A DNA stretch of 64,000 nt. Origin: Xanthomonas sacchari (GTDB taxonomy: Bacteria > Pseudomonadota > Gammaproteobacteria > Xanthomonadales > Xanthomonadaceae). The position numbers and the translations under genes are program-made. Location of the stretch: assembly GCF_024266585.1 (NCBI RefSeq), contig NZ_CP100647.1, positions 1,221,001 through 1,285,000 on the forward strand, given 5' to 3'. The notes below the pieces were generated by a model, which made no database searches, was not told the origin of the DNA, and was given only the letters and a program-made list of their open reading frames with translations. How positions within the stretch are numbered: position 1 is the first letter of the stretch; the number at the start of each line of letters is the position of its first letter. Below are positions 26,516-36,283 of the stretch, in pieces.

Positions 26516-27760
26516 TCAGCGCGTGTCGGCCTGCAGCTCCCGCCGCGCCGCGGCGATCGCCGCGATCCGCGCCTTGGCCAGCGCCTCGCCGATCTGCGGG
26601 CCGCTCAGCCCCTGTGCGGCCAGATCGCGTGCGTTCACCGCCAGCGCGGCCGCATGCAGGCGCTGCAGGTCGCGGCCCTGCGGGTAGTCGGCGTCCTCGC
26701 TGCCGAGGCGGCCGCGCTTGTCGGCCTCGCACACCCGCGCCAGTTGCGCGATGCGCTCGGGCTTGCGGAAGCCGTCGCAGCGCTGCAGCAGTTCGTGCAC
26801 GGTGCGGTCGCGCAACTCGGCCAGGCGATGCACGTTCAGATGCTCGCGGCAGGCGATCTCGGCCAGTTGCCGCTGCTCCTGCGGCACTTTCAAGCGCTCG
26901 CACAGCGCGCGCAGCGGGGCCAGGCCGCGTTGCTCGTGCATCAGGTGGCGCGGCCATTCCTCGGGCGGCGTCAGCGCCTTGCCCAGGTCGTGGGTCAGCG
27001 CGGCGAAGCCGACCAGCGCATCGCCCGGCGCCAGTCGCGCGGCCATGTCGCTGACCAGTTCCTGGTGGCGGCCGGTGTCGATCTCGGGATGGTAGTCGGC
27101 GCGTTGCGGCACCCCGTACAGCGCATCCAGCTCCGGCAGCACCCAGCGCAGCGCCTCGGCCTCGCGCAGCGTGCGCAGGAACGCCGAGGGCTGGGCCGAG
27201 GTCAGGCTGCGCCGCAGTTCCTGCCACACGCGTTCGGGCACCAGCGTTTCCAGTTCGCCGCTGGCGGCCATTGCGCGCATCAGCGCCAGGGTCTCGTCGG
27301 CGACGCGGAACCCCAGCGGCGCCAGCCGCGCCATGAACCGCGCCGCGCGCAGCACCCGCAACGGATCCTCGGCGAAGGCGGGGCCGACATGGCGCAGCAC
27401 CCGCTGCTCGAGATCGCGTGCGCCGCCGTAGGGATCGACCAGGCGCCCATCGGCCTCGTCGCGGGCGATGGCGTTGATGGTGAAATCGCGCCGCTGCAGG
27501 TCTTCCTCCAGCGTCACCGACGGATCGGCCTGCACCACGAAGCCGTGGTAGCCGCGCCCGGCCTTGCGCTCGGTGCGCGCCAGCGCGTACTCCTCGCCGC
27601 TGCGCGGATGCAGGAACACCGGGAAATCGCGGCCGACCTGCTTGTAGCCCAGCTCCAGCATCTGCTGCGGGGTGGCGCCGACCACCACCCAGTCGCGGTC
27701 GCCGGGCGGCTGGCCGAGCAGGGCGTCGCGGACGGCGCCGCCGACGAGGTAGGTTTTCAT
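26516..27760 (-). CDS. cca: CCA-adding tRNA nucleotidyltransferase with HD domain
   Basis: A 414-aa enzyme that builds or repairs the 3' CCA end of tRNA using CTP and ATP. The nucleotidyltransferase head has YLVGGAVRD (4-12) and GDRDWVVVG with the two catalytic aspartates D21 and D23. [10 protein letters not shown] and [14 protein letters not shown] follow, then the ERVWQEL region that selects nucleotides. The C-terminal half has an HD-type phosphohydrolase domain ([12 protein letters not shown]), as in the multifunctional E. coli-type enzyme. Its start lies next to heptamer repeats, and slt lies upstream on the same strand. Confidence 0.95.
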   Translation of the reverse strand: MKTYLVGGAVRDALLGQPPGDRDWVVVGATPQQMLELGYKQVGRDFPVFLHPRSGEEYALARTERKAGRGYHGFVVQADPSVTLEEDLQRRDFTINAIARDEADGRLVDPYGGARDLEQRVLRHVGPAFAEDPLRVLRAARFMARLAPLGFRVADETLALMRAMAASGELETLVPERVWQELRRSLTSAQPSAFLRTLREAEALRWVLPELDALYGVPQRADYHPEIDTGRHQELVSDMAARLAPGDALVGFAALTHDLGKALTPPEEWPRHLMHEQRGLAPLRALCERLKVPQEQRQLAEIACREHLNVHRLAELRDRTVHELLQRCDGFRKPERIAQLARVCEADKRGRLGSEDADYPQGRDLQRLHAAALAVNARDLAAQGLSGPQIGEALAKARIAAIAAARRELQADTR

Positions 27761-27766
27761 GGGGGG

Positions 27767-27908
27767 GCGGGAATGGGGAGTCGGGAATCGGGAATGGTAA
27801 AAGCAGGTTGACTAGATCCGATGCCTTGCTGGCGCGCGAGCACAGCAGCTCGGGCGATCGCACGCGATGTGTCGTTGCGATTCCCCATTCCCTATTCCCG
27901 ATTCCCGG
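27767..27908. repeat. Inverted pair of GGGAATC heptamer tracts between slt and cca
   Basis: A G-rich tract at about 27767-27797 and a C-rich tract at about 27880-27908 are complementary across some 80 nt. The second tract supplies the last codons (GNRE) and the stop of slt. The same arrangement occurs around 1042-1487. Confidence 0.75.
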
Positions 27909-29859
27909 CCGCCGCACCGGCGGCCTCACACACAAACTTCTTCCGCGGCGCATCCAGCTTGCCGAGCATGCGCTCGGTGACCGGCAGGGCGTCGCCGTTG
28001 AGGCGCCAGTCGTAGATCACGCTGAAGGCCAGGATGCGCGCGACGTACTCGCGGGTTTCCTTGTAGCTGACCGTCTCGATCCAGAAGTCGGGGTCGTGGC
28101 CCGGGCGCTGGGTCTGCCAGCGCGAGGCCGGTCCGGGGCCGGCGTTGTAGGCGGCGATGGTCAGGTAGGGCAGGCCGTAGGTGTTGAGCAACTGGCGCAG
28201 GTAGGCGGTGCCGATGGCGATGTTGGTGTCCGGGTCGTACAGGCTGGCGGCGCCGCCGTAGCCGGCCAGGCCGAGGTTGCGGGCGATGCTGGCGCCGGTG
28301 GCCGGCACCACCTGCATCAGGCCCATCGCGTTGGCCGGCGAGCGTGCGTTCGGATTGAACACGCTCTCGGCGCGGATCTCGGCGGCGACCCAGGCCGGGT
28401 CGATCGCGTTCCTGCCGGCTTCGCGGCGAATGGTCTCGGCGTGGTGCAGCGGGAAGCGCAGCGTGTACAGGCGCTGCTCCTCCGGGCGCTTGCCGAGCCC
28501 GAACACCGCGCGGTCGAACCAGCCGTTGGCGCTGGCCACTTCCACCGCCAGGCGCCGCTGGGTGTCGTCGAAGCGGCTCAGCGCATCGTTCCACTCGGCC
28601 ACCGCCCAGCCGGCGCGGTCGATCTTGAACAGCTCCAGCGCGCGGATCAGCGCCGGGTCGCGCGCCACCGCCGCCTGCGCCTGCGCGCTGTCGTTCGGCT
28701 CCCACGGGCACAGCGCGTACGGTTGCTTGAGCCGGTCGGCGGCCAGGAAGCCGTGGAAGGTGGCGGATTTCGCCGCTTCGCGGTACAGCCGCTGCGCCTC
28801 GCTGGCGTTGCCGGTCTTTTCCGCCAGCCGCGCCTCGAAATACTGCCAGCGCGAATCGCTGCGCTGCGCCGGCGGCATCTTGCGGATCGCGGCCAGCGCC
28901 GCCGGCCAGTCGCCGCGCGCCATCGCCTCGCGCGCGCGCCACTCGTGCAGGCGCTCGTCGTAGGCGGACTCGGGCACGGCGTTGAGCCGGCGCGCCGAAT
29001 CGGGTCCGTACGAGGCCACCGTCCACAGCGCGATCTGGTACAGCACCGCGCCACGCTGCGCCTCGCTGAACTGCAGGGCCTGGGCGAACTGCGGCAGTTG
29101 CCGCTCGGCCGCGTCCGGGTCGGCCTTGCCCAGTTTCTCCAGCCCGTCCACCGCCACCTTGCGGCTGCGCTCGGTCTTGGGCCAGCCCAGCGCACGCGGA
29201 TGCACCGCGTCCAGGAACGCGGCGTAGTCGTTGGCCAGGGCCAGCTCGGCGGCGGGCAGGCCGCGCGCGGCGGCACGCATCACCGCCGGCTGCTGCGCGT
29301 CCGCGGCGGCTTCCACGCGCGCCCAGCGCAGCGCATCGGTCATGCCGCCGCGCGCCTGCAGCACCGCAAACACCGGATCGCAGGCGTCGGGCAGCGACTT
29401 GCCGGCGTTGCGCCACAGCGCCTGCGCTTCGTCCACCCATTGCGCGTCGGCGCGACCGGTGGCCTGGCGCGCGTTGAGCTGGGCGCAGCGCAGGCCCAGG
29501 TTCTCGGTGGGTTTCCAGTTCGCCAGCAGCGCCGGCCAGTCCTCGCGCCGCGCCAGCGCCGGCAGCCACAGCGCGCGGAAGCTTTCGGCCACCGGCTGCC
29601 CGGCGTAGCGCTTGAGGAAGTCCTGTGCCTGCGCATCGGACACCTTGTCGATGTTGCGGCGCAGGTTGGCGTACTCCAGCCAGCCGTACAGCGGATGCTG
29701 CTTGAACGCGGCCGCGCGGACCGGATCGAAACGGCCTTGCTCGGCGTCGTCGATCGCCGAGCGGATCGCCGGGCGTTGCGCGTCCAGGGACTGGGCGAGG
29801 GCGGAAACCGGGCCGCACACCGCGGCGACGAACAGCAGGAGAGACGTGCGCAGGATCAT
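27892..29859 (-). CDS. slt: Soluble lytic murein transglycosylase
   Basis: A 655-aa periplasmic enzyme with a signal peptide (LLLFVAAVCGPVSALAQ). A long alpha-superhelical region with repeated short helices precedes the C-terminal lysozyme-like domain, which contains IRAESVFNPNARSPANAMGL with the catalytic E498, followed by GLMQVVPATG and IAAYNAGPGPASRW. It cleaves the MurNAc-GlcNAc bond of peptidoglycan with formation of 1,6-anhydroMurNAc. The C-terminal tail GNRE is encoded by heptamer repeat DNA, a sign that the repeat inserted at the very end of the gene. It is followed by cca on the same strand. Confidence 0.93.
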   Translation of the reverse strand: MILRTSLLLFVAAVCGPVSALAQSLDAQRPAIRSAIDDAEQGRFDPVRAAAFKQHPLYGWLEYANLRRNIDKVSDAQAQDFLKRYAGQPVAESFRALWLPALARREDWPALLANWKPTENLGLRCAQLNARQATGRADAQWVDEAQALWRNAGKSLPDACDPVFAVLQARGGMTDALRWARVEAAADAQQPAVMRAAARGLPAAELALANDYAAFLDAVHPRALGWPKTERSRKVAVDGLEKLGKADPDAAERQLPQFAQALQFSEAQRGAVLYQIALWTVASYGPDSARRLNAVPESAYDERLHEWRAREAMARGDWPAALAAIRKMPPAQRSDSRWQYFEARLAEKTGNASEAQRLYREAAKSATFHGFLAADRLKQPYALCPWEPNDSAQAQAAVARDPALIRALELFKIDRAGWAVAEWNDALSRFDDTQRRLAVEVASANGWFDRAVFGLGKRPEEQRLYTLRFPLHHAETIRREAGRNAIDPAWVAAEIRAESVFNPNARSPANAMGLMQVVPATGASIARNLGLAGYGGAASLYDPDTNIAIGTAYLRQLLNTYGLPYLTIAAYNAGPGPASRWQTQRPGHDPDFWIETVSYKETREYVARILAFSVIYDWRLNGDALPVTERMLGKLDAPRKKFVCEAAGAAAGNRE

Positions 29860-30576
29860 GCGCGGGACTATACCGAACGCCGATGAATCGCCGTTTCAAC
29901 TGGCGATGGCGATACTGTCGCATCCGCCAGCACGGCTGCGACGATGGGGGGCCGCGTCGCCCAGGTGGGCCGGCGAGTGCGCTGGAGGCATCGAGGTCAT
30001 CGTGGCGACCGACGGAGCCACGGCACGTGGTGTCAGTGCGATGCCCTGCAGCGTTTGCAGATCGGCATCGCGCGCCGGGCCGTCCGCTGCCCCGGCACGG
30101 GCGGGTGAGGCGCGGAGGCAACTTCGTGCGCTTGAGCGCTGCGGGATGCTTCGCGCCGTACCCTCACCCCAACCCCTCTCCCGGGGGGAGAGGGGTTTGA
30201 GCGTGCGGGGCGCCGCGTAAGCCATCGAGACCGCACTTCCCTTCTCCCACCGGGAGAAGGTGCCCCGCAGGGGCGGATGAGGGTACGAGCGCCGCTGTGG
30301 ACAACGACAGCTAACGCAGCCAGGCATTGCGAGGCGCTTCGCGCCGTACCTTCACCTCAACCCCTCTCCCGGGGGAGAGGGGCTTCGGCATTGCGTCGCC
30401 GTTTGACGGGGGCTCGCGACCCCGTGTCTACCAGATCGACCAGTCGTCGCGACGGCCCGCGCTTTGCCCGCCGGATGCTTGCACGGCGTTTACAATTTGT
30501 TTACAAGGAATGCCACGCCGTCGCGGTGCAGGGGGTCGCAGCGGCCGACCCACATCCTTTCTGGAGAGAGAGACGG
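29860..30576. repeat. Repeat-rich 717-bp gap upstream of the third TBDR
   Basis: No gene supported; the open frames across it are Arg-rich and inconsistent. Several relatives of the 139-bp unit at 37883 occur: CCCTCACCCCAACCCCTCTC blocks at about 30163-30195 and 30352-30385, and a CCCTTCTCCC...GGGAGAAGG palindrome with the trailing GGGGCGGATGAGGGTACG at about 30238-30289. The right end (30488-30576) holds the probable promoter of the TBDR. Confidence 0.7.
30488..30506 (+). promoter_or_regulatory. Direct repeat GTTTACAA with 11-bp period
   Basis: GTTTACAA occurs at 30488-30495 and again at 30499-30506, one helical turn apart, about 70 nt before the TBDR start. The AT-rich block stands out from its surroundings and could be a promoter (-35-like TTTACA) or a direct-repeat activator or repressor site. 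Confidence 0.4.
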
Positions 30577-33465
30577 ATGAATTTCCTGCACCGCCATCCT
30601 TTGGTCTTCGCGGTCTCCATGACGCTGCTCGGCGGCGTCTCCGCCACCGCCGGGGCCCAGCAACAGACGCCCCCGGCTGCCCCCGGCAGTGCCACCACCC
30701 TCGACAGCGTCCAGGTCACCGGCACCCGCATCCGCCGCGCCGAAGTGGAGGGCCAGGTGCCGGTGCAGACCCTGAGCCGCGCCGACATCGAACGCACCGG
30801 CCTGACCTCCATCGGCGATGTGCTGCAGGAACTCACCGCCTCCGGTTCGGCCTTGAACGCCAAGTTCAATTCCTCCGGCAATTTCGGTTTCCCGCCCGAC
30901 GGCAGCGGCGTCGGCGCCGGTTCGGCGCAGGTGGATCTGCGCCATCTGGGCGCCAAGCGCGTGCTGGTGCTGGTCGACGGCATGCGCTGGGTCAACGAGT
31001 CCTCCGCCTCGGGCGTGGGCGCGGCCACCGACCTCAATACCATTCCGCTGGCGATCGTCGAACGCGTCGAGGTGCTGGAGGACGGCGCCTCGTCGCTGTA
31101 CGGCTCGGACGCCATCGCCGGCGTGGTCAACATCATCACCCGGCGCAATTTCGAAGGTGGCCAGGTCACGCTGAACTACGGCGAGTACGACAAGGGCGAC
31201 GGCGCCAACAAGGGCGTGGACCTGGCCTGGGGCCACAGCACCGCGCGCACCAGCCTGTTCCTCGGCGCCAGCTACACCAAGCAGGATCCGATCTACGCCC
31301 GCGACCGTGCGCAGTCGCTGTATCCGATCCCCGGCACCGGCCTGACCTTCGGCAGTTCGGCCACGCCGGACGGGCGCTTCATCTTCGTCGATCCCAACAC
31401 CGGCGCCGAGCAGAACCTGACGCCGAACAGCGGCGTCGGCGCGCCGCGCTACGACGGCGCCGGCGGCTGTACCCGCAGCGACGACTACCACTGCTTCACC
31501 ACCGCCGACCGCTACAACTTCGCCGCGTCCAACCTGCTGCTGACGCCGTCCGAGCGCAAGGGTGTGTTCGGCCAGTTCCGCTTCTTCTTCAACGACGACG
31601 TGCAGTGGTACCTGAAGCTGCTCGGCAACCGCCGCGAATCGACCAACCAGGCCGCGCCGGAGCCGATCTTCCTCGGGCCCGACGCCGGCACCGGCAATCC
31701 GCTGGCCGACAACATCGTCATCTCCGCCGCCAACCCGTACAACCCGTTCGGCTTCGCGCTGGATTCGGCCAGCAACCTGATCATGATCGGGCGCCGCCCG
31801 GTGGAAGGCGGCCCGCGCGTGTTCGAGCAGCGCGTGGACACCCAGTACGTCGGTACCGGCTTCATCGGCAGCTTCGAGAGCGCAGACCGCACCTGGTTCT
31901 GGGACGTCAACGGCGCCTACAGCAAGAACAAGGCCGAGCAGACCAACTACGGCAGCTACAACATCTACAACATCAACCTGGCGCTGGGCGATCCGGCGGC
32001 GTGCGCGGCGGTGGCCGGCTGCGTGCCGCTGAACATCTTCGGCGGCGCCGGCAGCATCACCCCGGACATGCTGCGCTGGATCCAGCCGGTGGTGCACGAC
32101 CGCAGCCAGAACGAACTGACCCAGTTCACCGCCAACCTCAGCAGCGACCTGTTCCGGCTACCGGCCGGCGCGGTGTCCTTCGCCACCGGCGTGGAGTACC
32201 GCAAGTACGAGGGCTTCTACCGCCCCGATCCGCTGACCGTGATCGGCCACTACAACGGCGTGCCGTCGCTGCCGACGCAGGGCAGCTACGACGTCAAGGA
32301 GGCCTACCTCGAACTGAGCGTGCCGATCTTCGCCGACTCGCCGCTGGGCGACAAACTGGACCTGAGCCTGGCCGGGCGCTACTCCGACTACTCCACCTTC
32401 GGCGGCAAGTTCACCCCGAAGTACGGCCTGCGCTGGCAGGTGGCGCCGGACTTCGTGCTGCGCGCGAGCTATGCCGAAGGCTTCCGCGCCCCCAGCATCG
32501 GCGAACTGTACGGCTCGGCCGCGCGCGCCGACCTGACCCTGTCCGACCCGTGCTCGATCGGCCTGGGCGGCACCGCGCCGCGCGGCAGCGCCAGCAACTG
32601 CGCCGCGCTTGGCGTGCCAGCCGGCTACCAACAGGCCAACTCGCAGATCTCGGTGACCACCGGCGGCAACCGCGCGCTGGAGCCGGAGAAGGCGCGCAGC
32701 TTCAGTGCCGGCTTCGTCTGGAGCCCGTGGTTCGCCAGCAACGTGCCGTGGTCGGACCGCTTCGACGTGGAGGTGACCTTCTACCGCCACGACATCGACG
32801 GCGCGATCCAGGCGATCAATGCGCAGACCCAGCTCGACCTGTGCGTGGATACGCTGTCGCCGACCTACTGCGACGGCATCACCCGCGCCTCCACCGGCGG
32901 CATCAACGGCTTCAACAACCGCCTGACCAACCTCGGCTCGATCAAGACCGACGGCTGGGACGTGGACCTGTTCTGGAACTCGCCGGAAACCGCCGCCGGC
33001 CGCTTCAAGATCGCCTGGCAGAACACCTTCGTCACCCGCTACGTCGCCACCGGCGCCGCCGGCCAGGTGCAGCCGCAACGCCCGGGCGTGGAAGTGGTGG
33101 ACAGTTCCATTCCCGAGTGGACCAGCAACCTCAGCCTGGACTGGTCGCTTGGCCGCTGGAATGCGTCGTGGACGCTGCGGCACATCTCCGAGCTGACCGA
33201 GCAGTGCGGCGACGCGGTCGCGTTCCCGGTGTGCAGCGACCCGGTCGCCGGCACCAACACGCTGGATGCGATCACCTACCACGACCTGCAGGTCGGCTAC
33301 CGCTTCGACTGGCTCAAGGGCCTGACCCTCAGCGGCGGCGTCAACAACGTCTTCGACAAGGACCCGCCGATCTGCCTGTCGTGCTCGCTCAACGGCTACG
33401 ACGCCTCCACCTACGGCATCCCCGGCGGCCGCTACCTGTACGTGCGCGCGGATCTGAAGTTCTAG
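30577..33465 (+). CDS. TonB-dependent outer-membrane receptor
   Basis: A 962-aa receptor with signal peptide ([20 protein letters not shown]), a TonB-box-like VQVTGTRI, plug motifs ([63 protein letters not shown]), and a barrel ending in VRADLKF. The RGMR-type plug with [15 protein letters not shown] resembles the Oar-unlike TBDR group common in Xanthomonas and Caulobacter, different from the pair at 4885 and 8680. GGAGAGAGAG precedes the ATG. Neighbours are housekeeping genes, so the substrate cannot be inferred. Confidence 0.92.
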   Translation: MNFLHRHPLVFAVSMTLLGGVSATAGAQQQTPPAAPGSATTLDSVQVTGTRIRRAEVEGQVPVQTLSRADIERTGLTSIGDVLQELTASGSALNAKFNSSGNFGFPPDGSGVGAGSAQVDLRHLGAKRVLVLVDGMRWVNESSASGVGAATDLNTIPLAIVERVEVLEDGASSLYGSDAIAGVVNIITRRNFEGGQVTLNYGEYDKGDGANKGVDLAWGHSTARTSLFLGASYTKQDPIYARDRAQSLYPIPGTGLTFGSSATPDGRFIFVDPNTGAEQNLTPNSGVGAPRYDGAGGCTRSDDYHCFTTADRYNFAASNLLLTPSERKGVFGQFRFFFNDDVQWYLKLLGNRRESTNQAAPEPIFLGPDAGTGNPLADNIVISAANPYNPFGFALDSASNLIMIGRRPVEGGPRVFEQRVDTQYVGTGFIGSFESADRTWFWDVNGAYSKNKAEQTNYGSYNIYNINLALGDPAACAAVAGCVPLNIFGGAGSITPDMLRWIQPVVHDRSQNELTQFTANLSSDLFRLPAGAVSFATGVEYRKYEGFYRPDPLTVIGHYNGVPSLPTQGSYDVKEAYLELSVPIFADSPLGDKLDLSLAGRYSDYSTFGGKFTPKYGLRWQVAPDFVLRASYAEGFRAPSIGELYGSAARADLTLSDPCSIGLGGTAPRGSASNCAALGVPAGYQQANSQISVTTGGNRALEPEKARSFSAGFVWSPWFASNVPWSDRFDVEVTFYRHDIDGAIQAINAQTQLDLCVDTLSPTYCDGITRASTGGINGFNNRLTNLGSIKTDGWDVDLFWNSPETAAGRFKIAWQNTFVTRYVATGAAGQVQPQRPGVEVVDSSIPEWTSNLSLDWSLGRWNASWTLRHISELTEQCGDAVAFPVCSDPVAGTNTLDAITYHDLQVGYRFDWLKGLTLSGGVNNVFDKDPPICLSCSLNGYDASTYGIPGGRYLYVRADLKF

Positions 33466-33795
33466 TCGCTGCCCGCGCGATGGCGCCTTGCGGGAGCATG
33501 TGTGCGCTCCCGCAGGACACTGCGGATGCGCTGGAGGGGGGGCGACGCCTGGGGATGCCGTAGGAGCGGCTTCAGCCGCGACAGGCATTCCCGGTAAGCC
33601 CGTCGCGGCTGAAGCCGCTCCTGCAGGATGCGTCCCGGCGTGCCCATAAGCAGCTTGCGTCTTGTCGGGGAAAGGCTCCCGAACATCCCGGGGCGCGGGG
33701 TCTGCCGTGCAAGTCGGGCGCGTCGGGTCGGGGCTGGAAGCCCCTCCCACCTGGGGGCGCTCTCCCCCATGAGAACGCCTGGGCGATGGTGCGCT
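33466..33795. repeat. 330-bp gap with REP-like palindromes
   Basis: No gene. One REP-like palindrome has arms at 33560-33582 and 33602-33624, almost identical to the copy at 1108-1172, and a half-copy of the second subtype (GTCGGGGCTGGAAGCCCCTC) lies at about 33728-33750. The gap lies between the convergent TBDR and EEP genes. Confidence 0.8.
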
Positions 33796-34563
33796 TCAGC
33801 GCAGCAAGTGCTGCGGCACTTCGATCTCGGTGGCCACGGCGAGGTGGTCGGAGAAGGCGGCGGGCACGGCGCGCTGTGCGTTGCAGCGCAGGCCGTCGCT
33901 GACCAGAATGTGGTCGATGGCGCGCTGCGGGCGCCAGCTGGGGAAGGTCGGCACCACGCAGCCCGGCGGTTGCAGCCGGGTGCGCTGGTAGAGGAGCTGC
34001 ATTTCCGGGCGGTCGGCGACGCAGTTGAAGTCGCCCATCAGCACCACGTTGGGATGATCGGACAGCAGTTCGGCGATGAACGCCAGTTGCGATGCGCGCG
34101 AGTTCGCGCCCAGCGACAGGTGCGCCACCGCCACCGCCAGGCCTTCGGCGCCGTTGCCGAATTTGGCCAGCAGCACGCCGCGCCCGCCGAGCCGACCGGG
34201 CAGGGCGTGGTCCTGCACTTCCACCGGCTCCAGCCGGCTGAGCAGGCCGTTGGCGCTGGAGGCCACGCCGCCGACGCGCCGGTTCGGCTGGTGGCTCCAG
34301 TAGTTGAAGCCGCCGCGTTCGGCCAGGTAGTGGGTCTGGTTGGTGAAGCCCGAGCGCAGGCTGCCGGGGTCGGCCTCCTGCAGGCCGACGATGTCGTGGT
34401 CGCTGGCCAGCTGCGCGATCGCGTCCAGGCTGCTGCGCTTGCGCCCGGCCGGCAGCGCATGCGACCAGCTGCGGGTCACGTAGTCGCTGTAGCGGCGCGT
34501 GCTGGAACCGGCCTGGATGTTGGCGGTCAGCACGCGCAGCGTGCGGGTGGCGGGAGCGGTCAC
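33796..34563 (-). CDS. Endonuclease/exonuclease/phosphatase-fold hydrolase
   Basis: A 255-aa protein of the DNase I/EEP superfamily, cytoplasmic by sequence (no signal seen). RVLTANIQAG (9-18), DIVGLQEADPGS with the metal-binding Glu, VLMGDFNCVADR (GDFN, metal and transition-state residues) and the terminal SDHLAVATEIEV (catalytic Asp-His) are all present. The superfamily includes DNA nucleases and phospholipid or sugar phosphatases, so the substrate is open. It starts with GTG 25 nt after the stop of a DsbA-like gene; the block engB / cyt c4 / dsbA / dsbA / EEP is a recurrent xanthomonad and pseudomonad neighbourhood. Confidence 0.85.
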   Translation of the reverse strand: MTAPATRTLRVLTANIQAGSSTRRYSDYVTRSWSHALPAGRKRSSLDAIAQLASDHDIVGLQEADPGSLRSGFTNQTHYLAERGGFNYWSHQPNRRVGGVASSANGLLSRLEPVEVQDHALPGRLGGRGVLLAKFGNGAEGLAVAVAHLSLGANSRASQLAFIAELLSDHPNVVLMGDFNCVADRPEMQLLYQRTRLQPPGCVVPTFPSWRPQRAIDHILVSDGLRCNAQRAVPAAFSDHLAVATEIEVPQHLLR

Positions 34564-34588
34564 GGCGGTGCGGCCCGGCGAACGGTGC

Positions 34589-35449
34589 TTACTTGGCCAT
34601 CGCCGCGCGTTCGCGCGCGATCAGGTGATCGGCGATGCGCAGCATGTCGTCGTAGCTCTTGCCCTTGACCAGGTACTTGCCGTTGATGATCAGCGACGGC
34701 GTGCCGGTGATGCCGCTGCGGGTGGCGAACTGCTTGGCGCGGTTGGTCTTGGTGGCCACCGCGAAGCTGCCCATGGTATCGGCGAACTGCTTCGGGTCCA
34801 CGCCGTACTTGGCGTAGAAGTTGGCGATGTCCTGCACCGAGTCGCGGCCGCGCTCGCCCTTCAGGGTCTCGTCGACGTGGATGGCCTTGTACAGCGCATC
34901 GTGGGTCTTTTCCTGCACGCCCAGCGCCTCGGCGGCGTAGAACGCGCGGGCGTAGTCGTCCCAGGTGCCGCCGAACATCGCCGGTACGTACACGAAGCGC
35001 ACGTCGGACGGCAGGCCGGCCTTCCACGGACCGATCAGCGGCTGGAAGCGCGCGCAGGCCGGGCAGACGTAGCCGAAGATTTCGGCGACCTCGATCTTGC
35101 CGTTGGTCGGCTGGAACGGCTGGCCGCCCGGGATGTCGACATAGTCGGTACCGGCCACCGGCTCCGGGCCGTTCGGGGTCCTGGCGGCGACCGGCTTGGC
35201 CGGGGCGGTGCTGTCGCCTTCGGCGGCGGCGGGCTGCGCGGCGGCATCGGCGGTGGTGGCCGCGGGGGCGGCCGGCGTTTCGGCGGGCGCGGCGGGCGTG
35301 GCGGAGGCGTCGTTGCCGGCGGCGGGCGCGGCCGGCGCCGCGGTGGTGCCGGAGGCCGGGGCGACGGTGTCGGCAGTGCCGTCCTGGGCCTTGCATGCGA
35401 CCAGGATCGGCAGCAGGGCCATCAGGGTCAGGGCGAAGCGGGTCTTCAT
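34589..35449 (-). CDS. dsbA: DsbA-like thiol:disulfide interchange lipoprotein with long linker
   Basis: A 286-aa periplasmic oxidase. The start MKTRFALTLMALLPILVAC, preceded by GGAG at 9 nt, gives a lipobox (LVAC), so a lipid anchor is likely; the upstream ATG (MSPMK) is too close to the ribosome site. A roughly 65-residue Ala/Pro/Thr-rich linker follows, then the thioredoxin fold with FGYVCPACARF (CPAC active site) and the cis-Pro segment ITGTPSLIINGKY. DsbA usually has CPHC, so CPAC is a variant that may tune the redox potential (inference). It is closely related to the next gene upstream, implying duplication. Confidence 0.88.
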   Translation of the reverse strand: MKTRFALTLMALLPILVACKAQDGTADTVAPASGTTAAPAAPAAGNDASATPAAPAETPAAPAATTADAAAQPAAAEGDSTAPAKPVAARTPNGPEPVAGTDYVDIPGGQPFQPTNGKIEVAEIFGYVCPACARFQPLIGPWKAGLPSDVRFVYVPAMFGGTWDDYARAFYAAEALGVQEKTHDALYKAIHVDETLKGERGRDSVQDIANFYAKYGVDPKQFADTMGSFAVATKTNRAKQFATRSGITGTPSLIINGKYLVKGKSYDDMLRIADHLIARERAAMAK

Positions 35450-35553
35450 CGGCGACATCTCCAGCAGGATGGGGGGAAATGCCGGACGCGCCGCAAGCGC
35501 GGTCCGGCTACCCCGTCATGATGCCATGGCGTGGATGAAGCGCCGTGCGCCGA

Positions 35554-36195
35554 TTACTTGCCAGCGCGCTCGCGGGCGATCAGCGCGTCGGTGATGCGCA
35601 GCATGTCCTCGAAGTTCTTGCCCTTGACCAGGTACTTGCCGTTCACGATCAGCGCCGGGGTGCCGGGGATGTCGGCGCGCACGGCGAAATCGCGCGCGGC
35701 CTTCACCTGCGCGGCGACCTGCGGGCTCTGGTAGGCGGCGATGAAGGCCTGCGGCTTGACCCCGAAGTCGGCGTAGAAGGTGGCCAGTTCCTCCGGCGCC
35801 ACGTTCTGCACCGGCACGCTGTGCTTGTCGTGGATGGCCTCGAACATGGCGCGGTGGCTGCGGCTCTGCACGCCCAGTTGCTGCGCGGCAAAGAAGGCGG
35901 CGGCGAAGCTGTCCCAGTAGCCGCCGAACGCCGCCGGCACCAGGGTCAGGCGCACGTCCTTGCCCTGCTTGCCGGCCCATTCCTCCAGCAGCGGCTCGAA
36001 ATGCGCGCAATGCGGGCAGGGGTAGCCAAACACTTCCGCCACCTCGATCTTGCCGGCCAGCGGCGCGAACGGCTTGGGATCGGCGATCAGCGTGTAGTTC
36101 TCGCCCTCCACCGCGGTGGCGGACTTGGGTTGCGCGCACGCGCTCAATGGCAGCAGGGCGAGCAGGCACAACAGCAGGCTGGGCAGTCGGTTCAT
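35554..36195 (-). CDS. dsbA: DsbA-like thiol:disulfide interchange lipoprotein
   Basis: A 213-aa periplasmic protein. MNRLPSLLLCLLALLPLSAC is a lipoprotein signal with GGAG at good spacing; the longer frame upstream is Arg-rich and rejected. The active site is GYPCPHCAHF (CPHC) and the cis-Pro motif is IPGTPALIVNGKY. It resembles its neighbour at 34589 (same YLVKGK.(F/Y)(E/D)DMLRI.D.LIARERA ending) but lacks the long linker. It is 104 nt upstream of the paralogue on the same strand and downstream of cytochrome c4. Expected role: introducing disulfides into exported proteins. Confidence 0.9.
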   Translation of the reverse strand: MNRLPSLLLCLLALLPLSACAQPKSATAVEGENYTLIADPKPFAPLAGKIEVAEVFGYPCPHCAHFEPLLEEWAGKQGKDVRLTLVPAAFGGYWDSFAAAFFAAQQLGVQSRSHRAMFEAIHDKHSVPVQNVAPEELATFYADFGVKPQAFIAAYQSPQVAAQVKAARDFAVRADIPGTPALIVNGKYLVKGKNFEDMLRITDALIARERAGK

Positions 36196-36283
36196 GCAAT
36201 CTCCAATGGCAAAAAACGCGCGCCGGTCGTCGGGACCGGCGCGAAGGGGAAACGGGGGCCGGCGCCGCCGCGGCGGCGCACGG

